Assembly: GCA_016791265.1 (NCBI GenBank)
Contig: JAEUMY010000023.1
Span: 248,001 to 312,000 of the forward strand
Direction of reading: 5' to 3'
DNA from: Betaproteobacteria bacterium
Lineage (GTDB): Bacteria; Pseudomonadota; Gammaproteobacteria; Burkholderiales; Usitatibacteraceae
Length of the DNA: 64,000 bases
This document shows, piece after piece, positions 16,860 to 24,867 of this stretch. A program made the translations under genes and the position numbers. Each line of letters begins with the position of its first letter. The stretch's first letter is position 1. Below the pieces are notes generated by a model. The model was given only the letters and a program-made list of their open reading frames with translations, was not told the DNA's origin and searched no databases.

Positions 16860-17803
16860 CACCGCCCGCCTTGCGAATATTCGCTGGCGTGCTGTTGCCG
16901 CGCCCGCCACGCCGCGCCCAGCATGCCGGCGTCGTTGCCCAGTGTGGCGGGCACGAGCGGCAGGTCGATGTTCTGACGCGCGAGATCGGCGATGAGCGCT
17001 GTCCACCAGTGCGCGCGCGAGCCGATGACGCCACCGCCCAGAATCACCACCGCGGGGTCCAGGCCCCAGTGGAGATTGATCAGCATTTGCGCGAGGTTGC
17101 CGCGCCACGCGGCGACGACCTGGCGTGCGAGATCGTCGCCGGCGGCGGCGAACTGGAACACCTCCGCCCCGCCCACGACGATGCCGGCTGCGCGCCGATA
17201 CTCATCGACCAGCGCCTTTCCCGACACGAGATGATCCAGCGTCGTCTGCGCGGCGAGACTTTCCAGCCCCATCAGCGTGCGGCCGAAGTGGCCGGCGTGG
17301 CCGTTGCGGCCGGTGAGCATGCGACCGTCGTGCATCACCGCGCCGCCCACGCCAGTGCCGAGTGTGAGCATCACCACCGTGCCGCTTGGCGACGCGTCGC
17401 GGAGCGCGCCCGCGTGGACCTCGCCCCACAGCGCGCACGGGCCGTCATTGGCCGCGAAGGCCGGCAGGTTGAACGCGTCCCGCGCGAAGGCGCCGAGGTC
17501 CGTGCCGGCCCAGCCGGGGATGGCGCCGGTCGCCGCGGTGACGCGTGCGCCGGCGATATCGATGACGCCGGCGGAGGAGATGCCGCACGCGATGACCCGA
17601 TGATCCGGCGGGGTGGCCGCGAGGAGCGATTCCCCCAGCGCGCGCGCCTGGCCCAGCAGCGCGGCGGCGCCCTGCCAACCCAGCGAGGTGACGGTCTGCG
17701 GCGAGCGGGCCTGGCCTAAGGCATCCACCAGCGCGCCCCGGATCTTGCTGCCGCCAATGTCGAGCGCCAGGATGAGCGTGTCGTCGTGGTGCGTGGCGTT
17801 CAT
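16859..17803 (-). CDS. ROK family sugar kinase
   Basis: 314 residues. ATP-binding DIGGSKIRGALVD near residue 15 and the central LTLGTGVGGAVMHDGRMLTG fit the ROK (hexokinase-like) fold; the catalytic Asp is in AANDGPCALWGE. The metal-site His is suggested by GHAGHFG, but the usual CxCGxxGC zinc motif that follows in most ROK proteins is missing. It would phosphorylate a cytoplasmic sugar such as N-acetylmannosamine, N-acetylglucosamine or glucose; the nearby NanE makes ManNAc the favoured guess. The C-terminus ends EYSQGGR, encoded by palindrome copy 11. It lies 94 bp downstream of the binding-protein gene. Confidence 0.85.
   Translation of the reverse strand: MNATHHDDTLILALDIGGSKIRGALVDALGQARSPQTVTSLGWQGAAALLGQARALGESLLAATPPDHRVIACGISSAGVIDIAGARVTAATGAIPGWAGTDLGAFARDAFNLPAFAANDGPCALWGEVHAGALRDASPSGTVVMLTLGTGVGGAVMHDGRMLTGRNGHAGHFGRTLMGLESLAAQTTLDHLVSGKALVDEYRRAAGIVVGGAEVFQFAAAGDDLARQVVAAWRGNLAQMLINLHWGLDPAVVILGGGVIGSRAHWWTALIADLARQNIDLPLVPATLGNDAGMLGAAWRARQQHASEYSQGGR
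16873..16884. repeat. GCGAATATTCGC palindrome, copy 11 (in CDS)
   Basis: In the last codons of the ROK kinase gene (SEYSQ), 14 bp upstream of the MalF-type permease start. Confidence 0.95.
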
Positions 17804-17897
17804 GATGTTGTCTGATGAGCGAACATGCGGGCCGATGCTTCAAGCGCGCGGCGGGGCGGAGCGGCTACTCGCAGACCGGCGCTTTCCCGATGCGCCC

Positions 17898-19187
17898 TCA
17901 TGCGCCACAGCCCAGCGCGGCGCGCCATTCGTGGTCGATCTTCGCGAGCCCGGTCTTCACGTCCTGCCGGCCCAGCATCACCGCCTGAAGATTGCGCGCA
18001 TAGCTTTGCTTCAACTTGTTGTAGTGGCGCACCGGCGGCACCAGCACGGCGCCCTCTTTCACTTGCGTCACGGCGAGCGCGCGCGCGCGGTCCTTCAGCG
18101 CGTCGCCGCTCGGCGTGGTGAAGAACGCGTCGTCGTAACTCGCTTTCGCTGACGGCAGCACCGGCACCCGCCGGGCCAGCCGCAGCTGATTCTCCGCGTT
18201 GGTGAGGAAGACGGCGAACCGGAACGCCGCCGCCTGATGGCGCGACGCGGTCAGCACGGCCACGTTCATGGCCGCGATGTTGGGCGGCACGTCGGGCGCC
18301 CGCCACGCGGGCGCGACCTCCAGCGTGGCGTAGAGAGCGGGGTTGCCGTTCCTCACCGTGTCGAGGAACTGCGTGCCGGTGGTGATCATGGCCACTTGGC
18401 CGGCGAGAAACATCTCCACCGATTTGCGGTGTCCGTCGGTCAGCACGTTGCGTGGAATGAGGCGGTCTTGATAGAGCCGCCGATAGGTGTCCAGCACCGC
18501 CTCTCCGCTCGCATTGACAAAGCCGGGCGCGCAGTGGCGCGCGTCGAGCAGCGCCGCGCCCGCGCCCACCAGCGCCTCCAGCGCGGCGCTGCCGTCGAGC
18601 GCGGGAAAGTACGCGTAGGGGCCACCGCCTGTTTTCAGCGCGCGGGCCACCGCGACCAGTTCGCCGCTGGTCGTCGGCACGCGCTGGCCGGCGCTTGCGA
18701 ATATTCGCGTGTTGTAGAGGACGATGTTGGTCGTGAGGTACCACGGCAGCGCGAACGTTTTGCCATCCATCCGATTGGCCGACCATGCCGCGGGGAGGTA
18801 GCGCTCGCGCTCCGCGGTCGAGAGAAATCGTTCCGGGTCGGCCAGCGCGCCAAACTCGGCCAGCCGGGTCGCGAATTGCGGGTTCAGATTCACGAGGTCG
18901 GGTGCGGTGCCGGCCGCGATGGACGTCAACACCTTCTTCTCCATGTCCGACCACGGCACATCCACCCACTTCACGCGAATATTCGCGTGGCCGGCCTCGA
19001 AGTCGCGAATCACGCCGCGCACGAACTCATCGTGAAAAGGCGAGAGCTGCATCGTCCAGAAGCGGAGCTCGACCACCGGTGATGCGCAAACCGGCGTGGA
19101 CACGATGACGAACGCCAGATGCAGGGCGACCCGCTTCAGGCGTTCGATCAGGCGGGCACGGCGATGGACGGGTGCTGCGAGGCTCAT
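17898..19187 (-). CDS. Sugar ABC transporter substrate-binding protein (family 1)
   Basis: 429 residues from the ATG at 19185-19187. After a long charged N-terminus comes a hydrophobic signal (VALHLAFVIVSTPVCA), then VELRFWTMQLSPFHDEFVRG, GTAPDLVNLNP, ALPWYLTTNIVLYNT and MFLAGQVAMITTGTQF, all typical of family-1 extracytoplasmic sugar-binding proteins (MalE/UgpB-like). It is the first gene of the nine-gene minus-strand operon and faces the GntR gene across a 200-bp region with two operator-like sites. Palindromes 12 and 13 encode RIFAS and ANIR in it; ANIR sits in a variable stretch after FEAGH. Confidence 0.9.
   Translation of the reverse strand: MSLAAPVHRRARLIERLKRVALHLAFVIVSTPVCASPVVELRFWTMQLSPFHDEFVRGVIRDFEAGHANIRVKWVDVPWSDMEKKVLTSIAAGTAPDLVNLNPQFATRLAEFGALADPERFLSTAERERYLPAAWSANRMDGKTFALPWYLTTNIVLYNTRIFASAGQRVPTTSGELVAVARALKTGGGPYAYFPALDGSAALEALVGAGAALLDARHCAPGFVNASGEAVLDTYRRLYQDRLIPRNVLTDGHRKSVEMFLAGQVAMITTGTQFLDTVRNGNPALYATLEVAPAWRAPDVPPNIAAMNVAVLTASRHQAAAFRFAVFLTNAENQLRLARRVPVLPSAKASYDDAFFTTPSGDALKDRARALAVTQVKEGAVLVPPVRHYNKLKQSYARNLQAVMLGRQDVKTGLAKIDHEWRAALGCGA
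18697..18708. repeat. GCGAATATTCGC palindrome, copy 12 (in CDS)
   Basis: In the substrate-binding protein gene, read as RIFAS after NT. Confidence 0.95.
18975..18986. repeat. GCGAATATTCGC palindrome, copy 13 (in CDS)
   Basis: In the substrate-binding protein gene, read as ANIR. Symmetry reaches 18 bp (CACGCGAATATTCGCGTG). Confidence 0.95.
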
Positions 19188-19241
19188 GGCGGGGGTGACC
19201 AAGGGGTTCGCCGCATCATAACAGTCCGGCGGGCCGGATGA

Positions 19242-19254
19242 AATGGTCTAATTG
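19242..19254 (+). promoter_or_regulatory. Putative GntR/UTRA operator AATGGTCTAATTG
   Basis: About 55 bp upstream of the substrate-binding protein start, in the divergent promoter region. Confidence 0.5.
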
Positions 19255-19343
19255 CGTTCAATTCGCGTGCTAAGATGCGCCACAAGTTCAGCTTCTATCT
19301 CTAAAAATCAGTGAGATAAGCGGAGTAGTCCATGTTGGCAATA

Positions 19344-19356
19344 AATAGACCAATTG
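19344..19356 (-). promoter_or_regulatory. Putative GntR/UTRA operator AATAGACCAATTG
   Basis: The minus strand reads CAATTGGTCTATT, inverted relative to the site at 19242. It is about 32 bp before the GntR start, consistent with autoregulation. Confidence 0.5.
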
Positions 19357-19387
19357 TCCTTGTCTGGTCGGCATCGGGGCGCGCCCC

Positions 19388-20143
19388 TTGAGCGCCCTGC
19401 CAGAGGTTGCGGGAGGCCGGGCGGCGCGGCGCGCGCGGCTGCGCGAGCAGCTCTTCGATGTGCTGCAGCACAACGCAGACGGCGACCGTCTGCCCGCCGA
19501 GCGCGCGCTGGCCGAGCGGCTCGGCGTTGCGCGGGAAACGCTCAGGAGCTGTCTCGCCGAACTCGAACGTGAAGGTTTGCTGAAGCGCCGTCAGGGCTCG
19601 GGCACGTATGTGCTGGGCCAGCCCTTGTCCAAGCGCTTTCGGCTGGTGTCGTTTTCGGAGGACATGAAAAGCCGCGGGCTCACCCCGTCGAGCCGCATCC
19701 TCTCCGTGCGCATGGTGCCCGCCAACGCGAAGCTCGCGCAGAAGCTGAAGGTGGCGCCCGGGGCGGCGCTGCACGAGGTGCGGCGGCTCCGCCTCGCCGA
19801 CAACGCGCCGATGGCGCTGGAGACCGTGTGTCTCGTGTCCGAACGCATGCCCGGCTTCGTGCCGGAAGTGCTGGCCGAACGCTCGCTGTATGAAGTGCTG
19901 GAAAACCGTTACGGCATCACCCTGAAAAGCGCGCAGCAGCGCATCGAGGCCACCGTGCTCGAGGCCGAGGAAGCGGCGGTGCTGGAGGTGGCGCCGTTCA
20001 GTCCGGCGCTCCTGGTCACGCGCGAAGTGGCCGACGATGACGGCGTGCCCATCGAATACGGCAAGACCTTGTACCGGGCCGACCGCTACCGTTTCGAAAT
20101 CCAGGTGTCGCGCCCGCCCCGCCAGCGCGGATCGCGCGCATGA
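19388..20143 (+). CDS. GntR family regulator with UTRA ligand domain (NagR/DasR-like)
   Basis: 251 residues from a TTG start; the exact start is uncertain. N-terminal winged helix-turn-helix: LPAERALAERLGVARETLRSCLAELEREGLLKRRQGSGTYV (residues about 34-74). A UTRA domain follows (from about 85, with ALHEVRRLRLADNAPMALE and IEYGKTLYRADRYRFEIQV). UTRA domains of this subfamily bind sugar phosphates such as GlcNAc-6-P. It is divergent from the transporter operon and overlaps nanE by 4 bp, which points to control of this locus. TGGTCTA-type sites in its own promoter and before the TonB receptor are likely operators. Confidence 0.88.
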   Translation: MSALPEVAGGRAARRARLREQLFDVLQHNADGDRLPAERALAERLGVARETLRSCLAELEREGLLKRRQGSGTYVLGQPLSKRFRLVSFSEDMKSRGLTPSSRILSVRMVPANAKLAQKLKVAPGAALHEVRRLRLADNAPMALETVCLVSERMPGFVPEVLAERSLYEVLENRYGITLKSAQQRIEATVLEAEEAAVLEVAPFSPALLVTREVADDDGVPIEYGKTLYRADRYRFEIQVSRPPRQRGSRA

Positions 20144-20850
20144 ACGCCCCAGCGCCGGATGTCGCCCCTGATGTCGCGCCTGATGTCGAAATGGCCGTGC
20201 TGGCCGCGCTGGCGGGGCGGCTTGTCGTGTCTTGTCAGCCGGTGACCGACGGGCCCATGGATGACGACGCGATCGTCGTGGCGCTGGCGCGCGCGGCCGT
20301 CGCCGGCGGGGCCGCGGCGCTCCGCATCGAGGGCGCCGCGCGCGTGGCCAAGGTGAAGGCCGCCGTCAGGGTGCCCGTCATCGGCATCGTGAAGCGCGAT
20401 CTCGCCGACTCGCCCGTGCGCATCACACCCTGGCTCGCGGATGTCGACGCGCTGGCGCGGGCTGGCGCCGATGTCATCGCGGTCGATGCCACCGCCCGCG
20501 CGCGGCCGGTGCCGGTTGAGTCACTGCTCGCGGCCATCCGATCGCAGGGTCGCCTCGCGATGGCCGACGCATCGGGCGAAGCGGACGCGCTGGCCGCGCA
20601 CGCGCTGGGTTTCGACATCATCGGCACCACCTTGTCCGGCTATGTCGGCGGCGCTGTGCCGTCCGCGCCGGATGTCGAGTTGATCGCGGCACTGGCCGGG
20701 CGTGTGCCGCGCATCATGGCCGAGGGCCGGTTTCATCATCCCGATGACGTGCGCAAAGCCCGCGCCGCCGGCGCATGGGCCGTGACGGTCGGGACGGCCA
20801 TCACGCGGGTGGAGCTGGTCACGAAGCGATTTGCCGAGGCGATGGGGTAG
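20140..20850 (+). CDS. nanE: N-acylglucosamine/ManNAc-6-phosphate 2-epimerase
   Basis: 236 residues. A TIM-barrel enzyme converting ManNAc-6-P to GlcNAc-6-P. The NanE signatures are visible: GAAALRIEGAARVAKVKAAV, VPVIGIVKRDL (active-site Lys), VDALARAGADVIAVDATARA, IIGTTLSGY and IMAEGRFHHPDDVRKARAAG. The start ATG at 20140 overlaps the GntR stop; the first 17 residues are a PDVA repeat produced by a 12-bp tandem repeat, and a Met at 20188 is an alternative start. It supports an amino-sugar (ManNAc) branch for the whole locus. No NagA or NagB is in the window, so the product must be processed by genes elsewhere. Confidence 0.9.
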   Translation: MNAPAPDVAPDVAPDVEMAVLAALAGRLVVSCQPVTDGPMDDDAIVVALARAAVAGGAAALRIEGAARVAKVKAAVRVPVIGIVKRDLADSPVRITPWLADVDALARAGADVIAVDATARARPVPVESLLAAIRSQGRLAMADASGEADALAAHALGFDIIGTTLSGYVGGAVPSAPDVELIAALAGRVPRIMAEGRFHHPDDVRKARAAGAWAVTVGTAITRVELVTKRFAEAMG

Positions 20851-20881
20851 GGCCGAACCGCGCGGCAGGCTCGCCCGCGGC

Positions 20882-21847
20882 TCAGTGCGCGGCGTCTTTC
20901 ATCGCCGCTTGCGCGTCCTCCAACATCGGCAGCGCCCCAAACGCCCCGTAGCGCGCGCAAGCGAGTCCGCCGCAACAGCCCGCGAAGCGGATCGCGTGTT
21001 CAAGCCAGCCCGCGTTCCGCACCCGGTCGCGCAATGTGGTGGCCTCCACCTCCGCCTCCGCGAGCCGCGACAGCAGCCCGGCCACGAACGCATCCCCCGC
21101 CGCCGTGCTGTCGACGACGTCGAAGGGCCGCACCGCCACCGTGAACTCACCGGCCCGGGTGACAGCCTGAACTGGCGCCGCGCCATCGGTGATGAGCACG
21201 AGTTCCGTCACGCCTTGCCAACAATGCCGCAACAGCGCCGCGTCGTTCCCGGCGGCGAGAAACGCCCATTCCTCCCGCGCCAGCTTCAGCACATGCGCGC
21301 GCGCGAGCCAGGGTGCGATGGTGGCGCGCGCATCAGCGACGGCGGGCCAGAGCGCGGGCCTCAAGTTCACATCGAAACTGATGAGCGAACCCGAGTCGGC
21401 TGCGCGCGTGACGAGCGCGTCCGTCGCCCTGCGAATATTCGCGTGAGTAAGCGTGTTGGAGCAGAAGTGGAAGTAAGGCGCGCCGGCGAAGGCATCGCCC
21501 GCCAACGCATCCGCATCGAACAGCAAGTCGGCGGATGGCGGACGATAGAAGCTGAATGACCGCTCGCCTTTCGCATCCAGCGACACCACGGCGAGCGCGG
21601 TGTTGGCGGCGGCGGTGGTTTGCAGATGGCGAATATTCGCACCGGCGGCGGCGAGCTCGGTCGCGAGAAATTCGCCGAACCGGTCGGTCGAGCGCATGCC
21701 AATGAATGCCGCGTCGCCACCCAGCTTGGCGAAACCCACCGCCACATTGGCCGGGGCGCCGCCCGCCTGGCGCACATAGCGGCCGGGCGTGTGCGGGTCT
21801 TCCAGCAGGTCGATCAACACCTCGCCGAACGCGAGCAGCCGCTTCAT
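20882..21847 (-). CDS. PfkB family carbohydrate kinase (probable fructokinase)
   Basis: 321 residues. N-terminal LAFGEVLIDLL and GGAPANVAVGFAKLGGDAAFIG, and the C-terminal PfkB signature DVVDSTAAGDAFVAGLLSRL with catalytic Asp and anion hole, are intact. Fructokinase-like proteins of this kind phosphorylate fructose at C6. The start codon overlaps the stop of the AGE-family isomerase gene (ATGA), so the two are made together: mannose to fructose to fructose-6-P is the simplest reading. Two palindromes encode ANIR twice in this protein (THANIRRAT and GANIRHLQ). It ends 31 bp from the converging nanE. Confidence 0.88.
   Translation of the reverse strand: MKRLLAFGEVLIDLLEDPHTPGRYVRQAGGAPANVAVGFAKLGGDAAFIGMRSTDRFGEFLATELAAAGANIRHLQTTAAANTALAVVSLDAKGERSFSFYRPPSADLLFDADALAGDAFAGAPYFHFCSNTLTHANIRRATDALVTRAADSGSLISFDVNLRPALWPAVADARATIAPWLARAHVLKLAREEWAFLAAGNDAALLRHCWQGVTELVLITDGAAPVQAVTRAGEFTVAVRPFDVVDSTAAGDAFVAGLLSRLAEAEVEATTLRDRVRNAGWLEHAIRFAGCCGGLACARYGAFGALPMLEDAQAAMKDAAH
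21431..21442. repeat. GCGAATATTCGC palindrome, copy 14 (in CDS)
   Basis: In the PfkB kinase gene, read as ANIRR. Confidence 0.95.
21629..21640. repeat. GCGAATATTCGC palindrome, copy 15 (in CDS)
   Basis: Second copy in the PfkB kinase gene, 198 bp from copy 14 and in the same frame (GANIRH). Confidence 0.95.
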
Positions 21848-23070
21848 GGCGCCACCCCGTCGGCCTGCAACCGCTTCAGCACGTGGATCGCATCCAGCGT
21901 CGCGCCCATGGTGTGATAGTCCACCTTGCCCGCCGGGCTTTTTTCAGTCGAATACTTGCGGTTGTCGCGGGTGAGGATGCGATACCACGCGCCGTGCTCA
22001 TGATCGACGAAGTGCCGCCACGCGTAGTCCCAGAGTCGCTGATACGACGCCCAATAGCGCGCGTCGCCTGTGGCCTCGGCGAGCATCGCGGCGGCGGCGA
22101 AGCTCTCCGCTTGCACCCAGAAATACTTGTCGGTGTCGCACCACGTTCCGTCGGGTGCGAAGCCATAGACCATGCCGCCGTGCTCGTTGTCCCACGACTT
22201 CTCCCAGGCGGTGTCGAACAGCGCGCGCGCGCGTTCGACCCGCGCCGCGTCCGGGCGATAGCGATGCAGCATCAGGAGCAGCTTGGCCCACTCCGTCTGG
22301 TGGCCGGGCTGGAAGCCCCACGGCCGGAAGAGATGCCGCGGATCATCCAGGTTGTACTGCCAATCGATCCGCCAGTCGGGCGTGTAATGCTCCCAGACCA
22401 GCCCCTGTGTAGGCCCATCCCCTTGCGTCGCCAGCCCGCGCGTCACCGCGTCGGCAATGCGGAGCGCCCGGTCCAGGTGCGCGTCCTCACCGGTCGCCTC
22501 GAAGGCGGCGATCATCGCCTCGCACAAGTGCATGTTGGCGTTCTGCCCGCGATAAGGCGACAGCACGGAAAAGTCCGCGTTGTATTCGTCCACGATCAAC
22601 CCGCGATCCGGCAACCAGTAGCGCGCATCGAGCAACGCCAGCGCACCGTCCAGCCCGTTGCGCGCCGATGCCAGCCCGGCCTTCAGCGCCTCCGCCTGCG
22701 CGAGGATGACAAACGCCAGCCCGTAACCGTGATTGGTGGCATCGATCACCTTGCCATCACGCAGCAACCACGCCCAGCCGCCCGTGGCCGGCTGATGGTG
22801 CGCGGCCGCGAGATAGGCGAGCCCGCGCTCCGCCTCCGCGACCAGTTCCGGCCGCTTGAAGTACACCCCCATGCGCGCGAAGTTGACGACGAAACGCGTG
22901 GAGGACACCAGATGCCGCGTGCCCGCGTCGTAGACCGTGCCGTCATCCAGATAAAAGTGGAAGTGCCCGCCGCCCGAATCCACACAGCGCGGATAGTAGA
23001 ACGCCATCGTGTGCTGGACGTGGCGCTCCAGCCAGGCGATGTCGGTGAAGGGCGGTGCGGGTGCGTTCAT
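21844..23070 (-). CDS. AGE-family isomerase/epimerase (probable mannose isomerase)
   Basis: 408 residues. An (alpha/alpha)6-barrel protein of the N-acylglucosamine 2-epimerase superfamily: GGGHFHFYLDDGTVYDAGTRHLVSSTRFV near the N-terminus (Arg and His of the active site), NHGYGLAFVILA, NANMHLCEAMIAAFEATGE, WGFQPGHQTEWAKLLL and EHGAWYRIL. Free-sugar aldose-ketose isomerases (mannose to fructose) and GlcNAc/ManNAc epimerases share this scaffold. Pairing with a fructokinase-like PfkB favours mannose isomerase, which fits the alpha-mannosidase of the same locus; the amino-sugar alternative fits NanE. No palindrome copy lies within it. Confidence 0.85.
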   Translation of the reverse strand: MNAPAPPFTDIAWLERHVQHTMAFYYPRCVDSGGGHFHFYLDDGTVYDAGTRHLVSSTRFVVNFARMGVYFKRPELVAEAERGLAYLAAAHHQPATGGWAWLLRDGKVIDATNHGYGLAFVILAQAEALKAGLASARNGLDGALALLDARYWLPDRGLIVDEYNADFSVLSPYRGQNANMHLCEAMIAAFEATGEDAHLDRALRIADAVTRGLATQGDGPTQGLVWEHYTPDWRIDWQYNLDDPRHLFRPWGFQPGHQTEWAKLLLMLHRYRPDAARVERARALFDTAWEKSWDNEHGGMVYGFAPDGTWCDTDKYFWVQAESFAAAAMLAEATGDARYWASYQRLWDYAWRHFVDHEHGAWYRILTRDNRKYSTEKSPAGKVDYHTMGATLDAIHVLKRLQADGVAP

Positions 23071-23142
23071 GGGAATGCCGGGATGACGGAGGCGAGGGTG
23101 AGTCTCCGCATCTTAATTCGGCTAAAGACGGCAAGTGGTATT

Positions 23143-23154
23143 GCGAATATTCGC
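23143..23154. repeat. GCGAATATTCGC palindrome, copy 16 (intergenic)
   Basis: Between the AGE-family gene and the FitA-like antitoxin gene; symmetry is 16 bp. Confidence 0.95.
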
Positions 23155-23252
23155 AAAGCAGGCATCCTCAAGCGGGCAGCGAACGTGGTGCTTGTTTCTG
23201 GTGAATTCGCTGCCTACAATGCAATCACTGCAATCAACGAAGAGGTCGGGTC

Positions 23253-23549
23253 ATGGCCAGCATCACCATCCGCAATCTGGACGAGCGGCTCAAGCGGGAG
23301 CTGCGCATTCGCGCGGCGCGCCATTCGCGGTCCATGGAGGACGAGGTGCGCAACATCCTCAAGATGGCCTTGAGCGAAGACGCGTCGCAGCCGCACCTGG
23401 CCCAGTCCATCCGGGCTTGCTTTCAGGAATTGGGCGGCGTGAGCCTGGAGCTGCCACCCCGTGACGCGCCGCGCGAGCCACCCCTCTTGACCCCGGCGAG
23501 GAAGACGACGAAGACAAGGACCGCAAAGTCCCGGCGGGCCGCCAAGTGA
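23253..23549 (+). CDS. FitA-like ribbon-helix-helix antitoxin
   Basis: 98 residues. The first 50 residues (ASITIRNLDERLKRELRIRA, then HSRSMEDEVRNILKMAL) form the Arc/FitA ribbon-helix-helix used for DNA binding and autoregulation; the rest is a Pro/Lys-rich tail that would bind the toxin. The last codons overlap the GTG of the PIN toxin (GTGA), the standard arrangement of FitAB/VapBC type II modules. Confidence 0.88.
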   Translation: MASITIRNLDERLKRELRIRAARHSRSMEDEVRNILKMALSEDASQPHLAQSIRACFQELGGVSLELPPRDAPREPPLLTPARKTTKTRTAKSRRAAK

Positions 23550-23965
23550 TCGTGCTCGACTCGAATGTGATTTCGGAGCTGATGCGTCCGCAACCGGTTC
23601 CGGAAGTCGTGGAGTGGGTGCTGGCGGTGCCATCCGCGACGTTGTTCACCACCTGCATCACTGAAGCCGAGATTCTGTACGGCATTCATCTTCTGCCCGC
23701 CGGAAAGCGGCGCGACGCCATCCAAAAACAGACTCGCCGCCTGTTCGCCGAACTGTTGGCAGGCCGCGTGTTGCCGTTCAACAGCGCCTGCGCCGAGCCG
23801 TACGCCCGTATCGTGACCGCGCGCCGGGCGGCAGGCCGGCCAATCTCGCAGGCCGATGCGCAGATCGCCTCGATCTGCATCGCCAACGGCGCCAAGGCGC
23901 TAGTTAGCCGGAATGTGCAGGACTTCGAGCGGTGCGGCATTGAGGTCATCAACCCATTCCGGTGA
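23546..23965 (+). CDS. FitB/VapC-like PIN-domain toxin
   Basis: 139 residues from GTG 23546. PIN ribonuclease motifs: VLDSNVISELMRP (first Asp), ITEAEILYGIHLLP (Glu), RRAAGRPISQADAQIASICIANGAKALVSRNVQDFE (Asp near QADAQIA and Asn/Asp of the final strand). All acidic positions appear intact, so it should be active. It is neutralised by the upstream antitoxin. Confidence 0.9.
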   Translation: MIVLDSNVISELMRPQPVPEVVEWVLAVPSATLFTTCITEAEILYGIHLLPAGKRRDAIQKQTRRLFAELLAGRVLPFNSACAEPYARIVTARRAAGRPISQADAQIASICIANGAKALVSRNVQDFERCGIEVINPFR

Positions 23966-24008
23966 GTGAGTGCGATGACTGGAGTGCGGGGGGGCAATCC
24001 GCGCCCCC

Positions 24009-24020
24009 GCGAATATTCGC
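24009..24020. repeat. GCGAATATTCGC palindrome, copy 17 (intergenic)
   Basis: 44 bp after the FitB-like toxin stop codon. Confidence 0.95.
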
Positions 24021-24116
24021 AGCGGCGGAAGGCATTCCCTGGGATTGAGTTCTCGCCTGCCCTTGGGCGCGGAGATCGCGAAGACTGGCGCTACGAAAAG
24101 CAGAGTGGAGTTTCCA

Positions 24117-24368
24117 ATGAATCCTTCCCTGAAAGCGTTGCAACTTGCGGCACTCAATTTGCCTATTCAGGAGCGCAGGAAATTGGTCGAGATATTGATC
24201 GCAAGCCTGGACGTGGATCCGCATGATGCGCCGGAGGAGATTGCAAAAGCGTGGAATGAGGAAATCGCGCGCAGAGTCGCGGACATGGAGGCCGGGCGCA
24301 CGGAGTGGATTCCCGCCGAAGAAGTATTCAGGCGAATTGATCAGATCATTAACAGCAGCGATCGATGA
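24117..24368 (+). CDS. Addiction-module component (PF09720-type) without visible toxin
   Basis: 83 residues: MNPSLKALQLAALNLPIQER, then KLVEILIASLD and the family-typical AWNEEIARRVADMEAGR. This matches small antitoxin-like proteins normally followed by a RelE/ParE-type toxin. Here the next 212 bp hold no such reading frame, only a palindrome copy and the next antitoxin gene, so the partner was lost or the gene is a solitary antitoxin. A longer upstream frame from 24045 is possible but less family-like. Confidence 0.72.
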   Translation: MNPSLKALQLAALNLPIQERRKLVEILIASLDVDPHDAPEEIAKAWNEEIARRVADMEAGRTEWIPAEEVFRRIDQIINSSDR

Positions 24369-24483
24369 ATTCCTCCTCGCCATGCGGCGAGTGAAATTGC
24401 TCAGGCTCACGGCCTGGAGAGTGGCCGGGTGGCAGGAGGGCGGACTGCGGCATCTCGATTCGGCTGCCAGTGGCAGTGATATT

Positions 24484-24495
24484 GCGAATATTCGC
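24484..24495. repeat. GCGAATATTCGC palindrome, copy 18 (intergenic)
   Basis: Where the toxin partner of the preceding antitoxin would be expected. Symmetry is 18 bp (ATTGCGAATATTCGCAAT). Confidence 0.95.
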
Positions 24496-24580
24496 AATGG
24501 GCCGACCTGTCGGCGACGACTTGGCCAGCTTAGCCAAGTGGGAGTAGACTCACCGCGTCATCACCTGGCCGGAGTCAGCC

Positions 24581-24865
24581 ATGCAAGTCAACATGCTTGA
24601 TGCGAAAAGCCAGCTCTCGAAGCTGGTGAAGGCTGCACTCGAAGGCGAGGAGGTCATCATCGCCAACAAGGGCGTGCCGGCCGTGCGCCTGGTGCCTGTG
24701 GATGCCAGGCCGCCCAAGCGCAAGCCGGGCGCGTGGGCGCATCTTGCTGAGCCCACGGACGACGCGTTTTCGCCTGGCGTCGATAGACGGATCGCGGCCG
24801 AGCTCACCAAGTCCGCACTGACGCGCCCCAAGCCGCGCAAGCCGTCGCGCAAGTCCAAGGCTTGA
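24581..24865 (+). CDS. Phd/YefM-type antitoxin
   Basis: 94 residues. The first 45 (MQVNMLDAKSQLSKLVKAAL, then GEEVIIANKGVPAVRLVP) are a Phd/YefM fold. The basic C-terminal tail would wrap the toxin. It is coupled to the following PIN gene by an overlap or a 2-base gap, depending on the toxin start. Confidence 0.9.
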   Translation: MQVNMLDAKSQLSKLVKAALEGEEVIIANKGVPAVRLVPVDARPPKRKPGAWAHLAEPTDDAFSPGVDRRIAAELTKSALTRPKPRKPSRKSKA

Positions 24866-24867
24866 AC

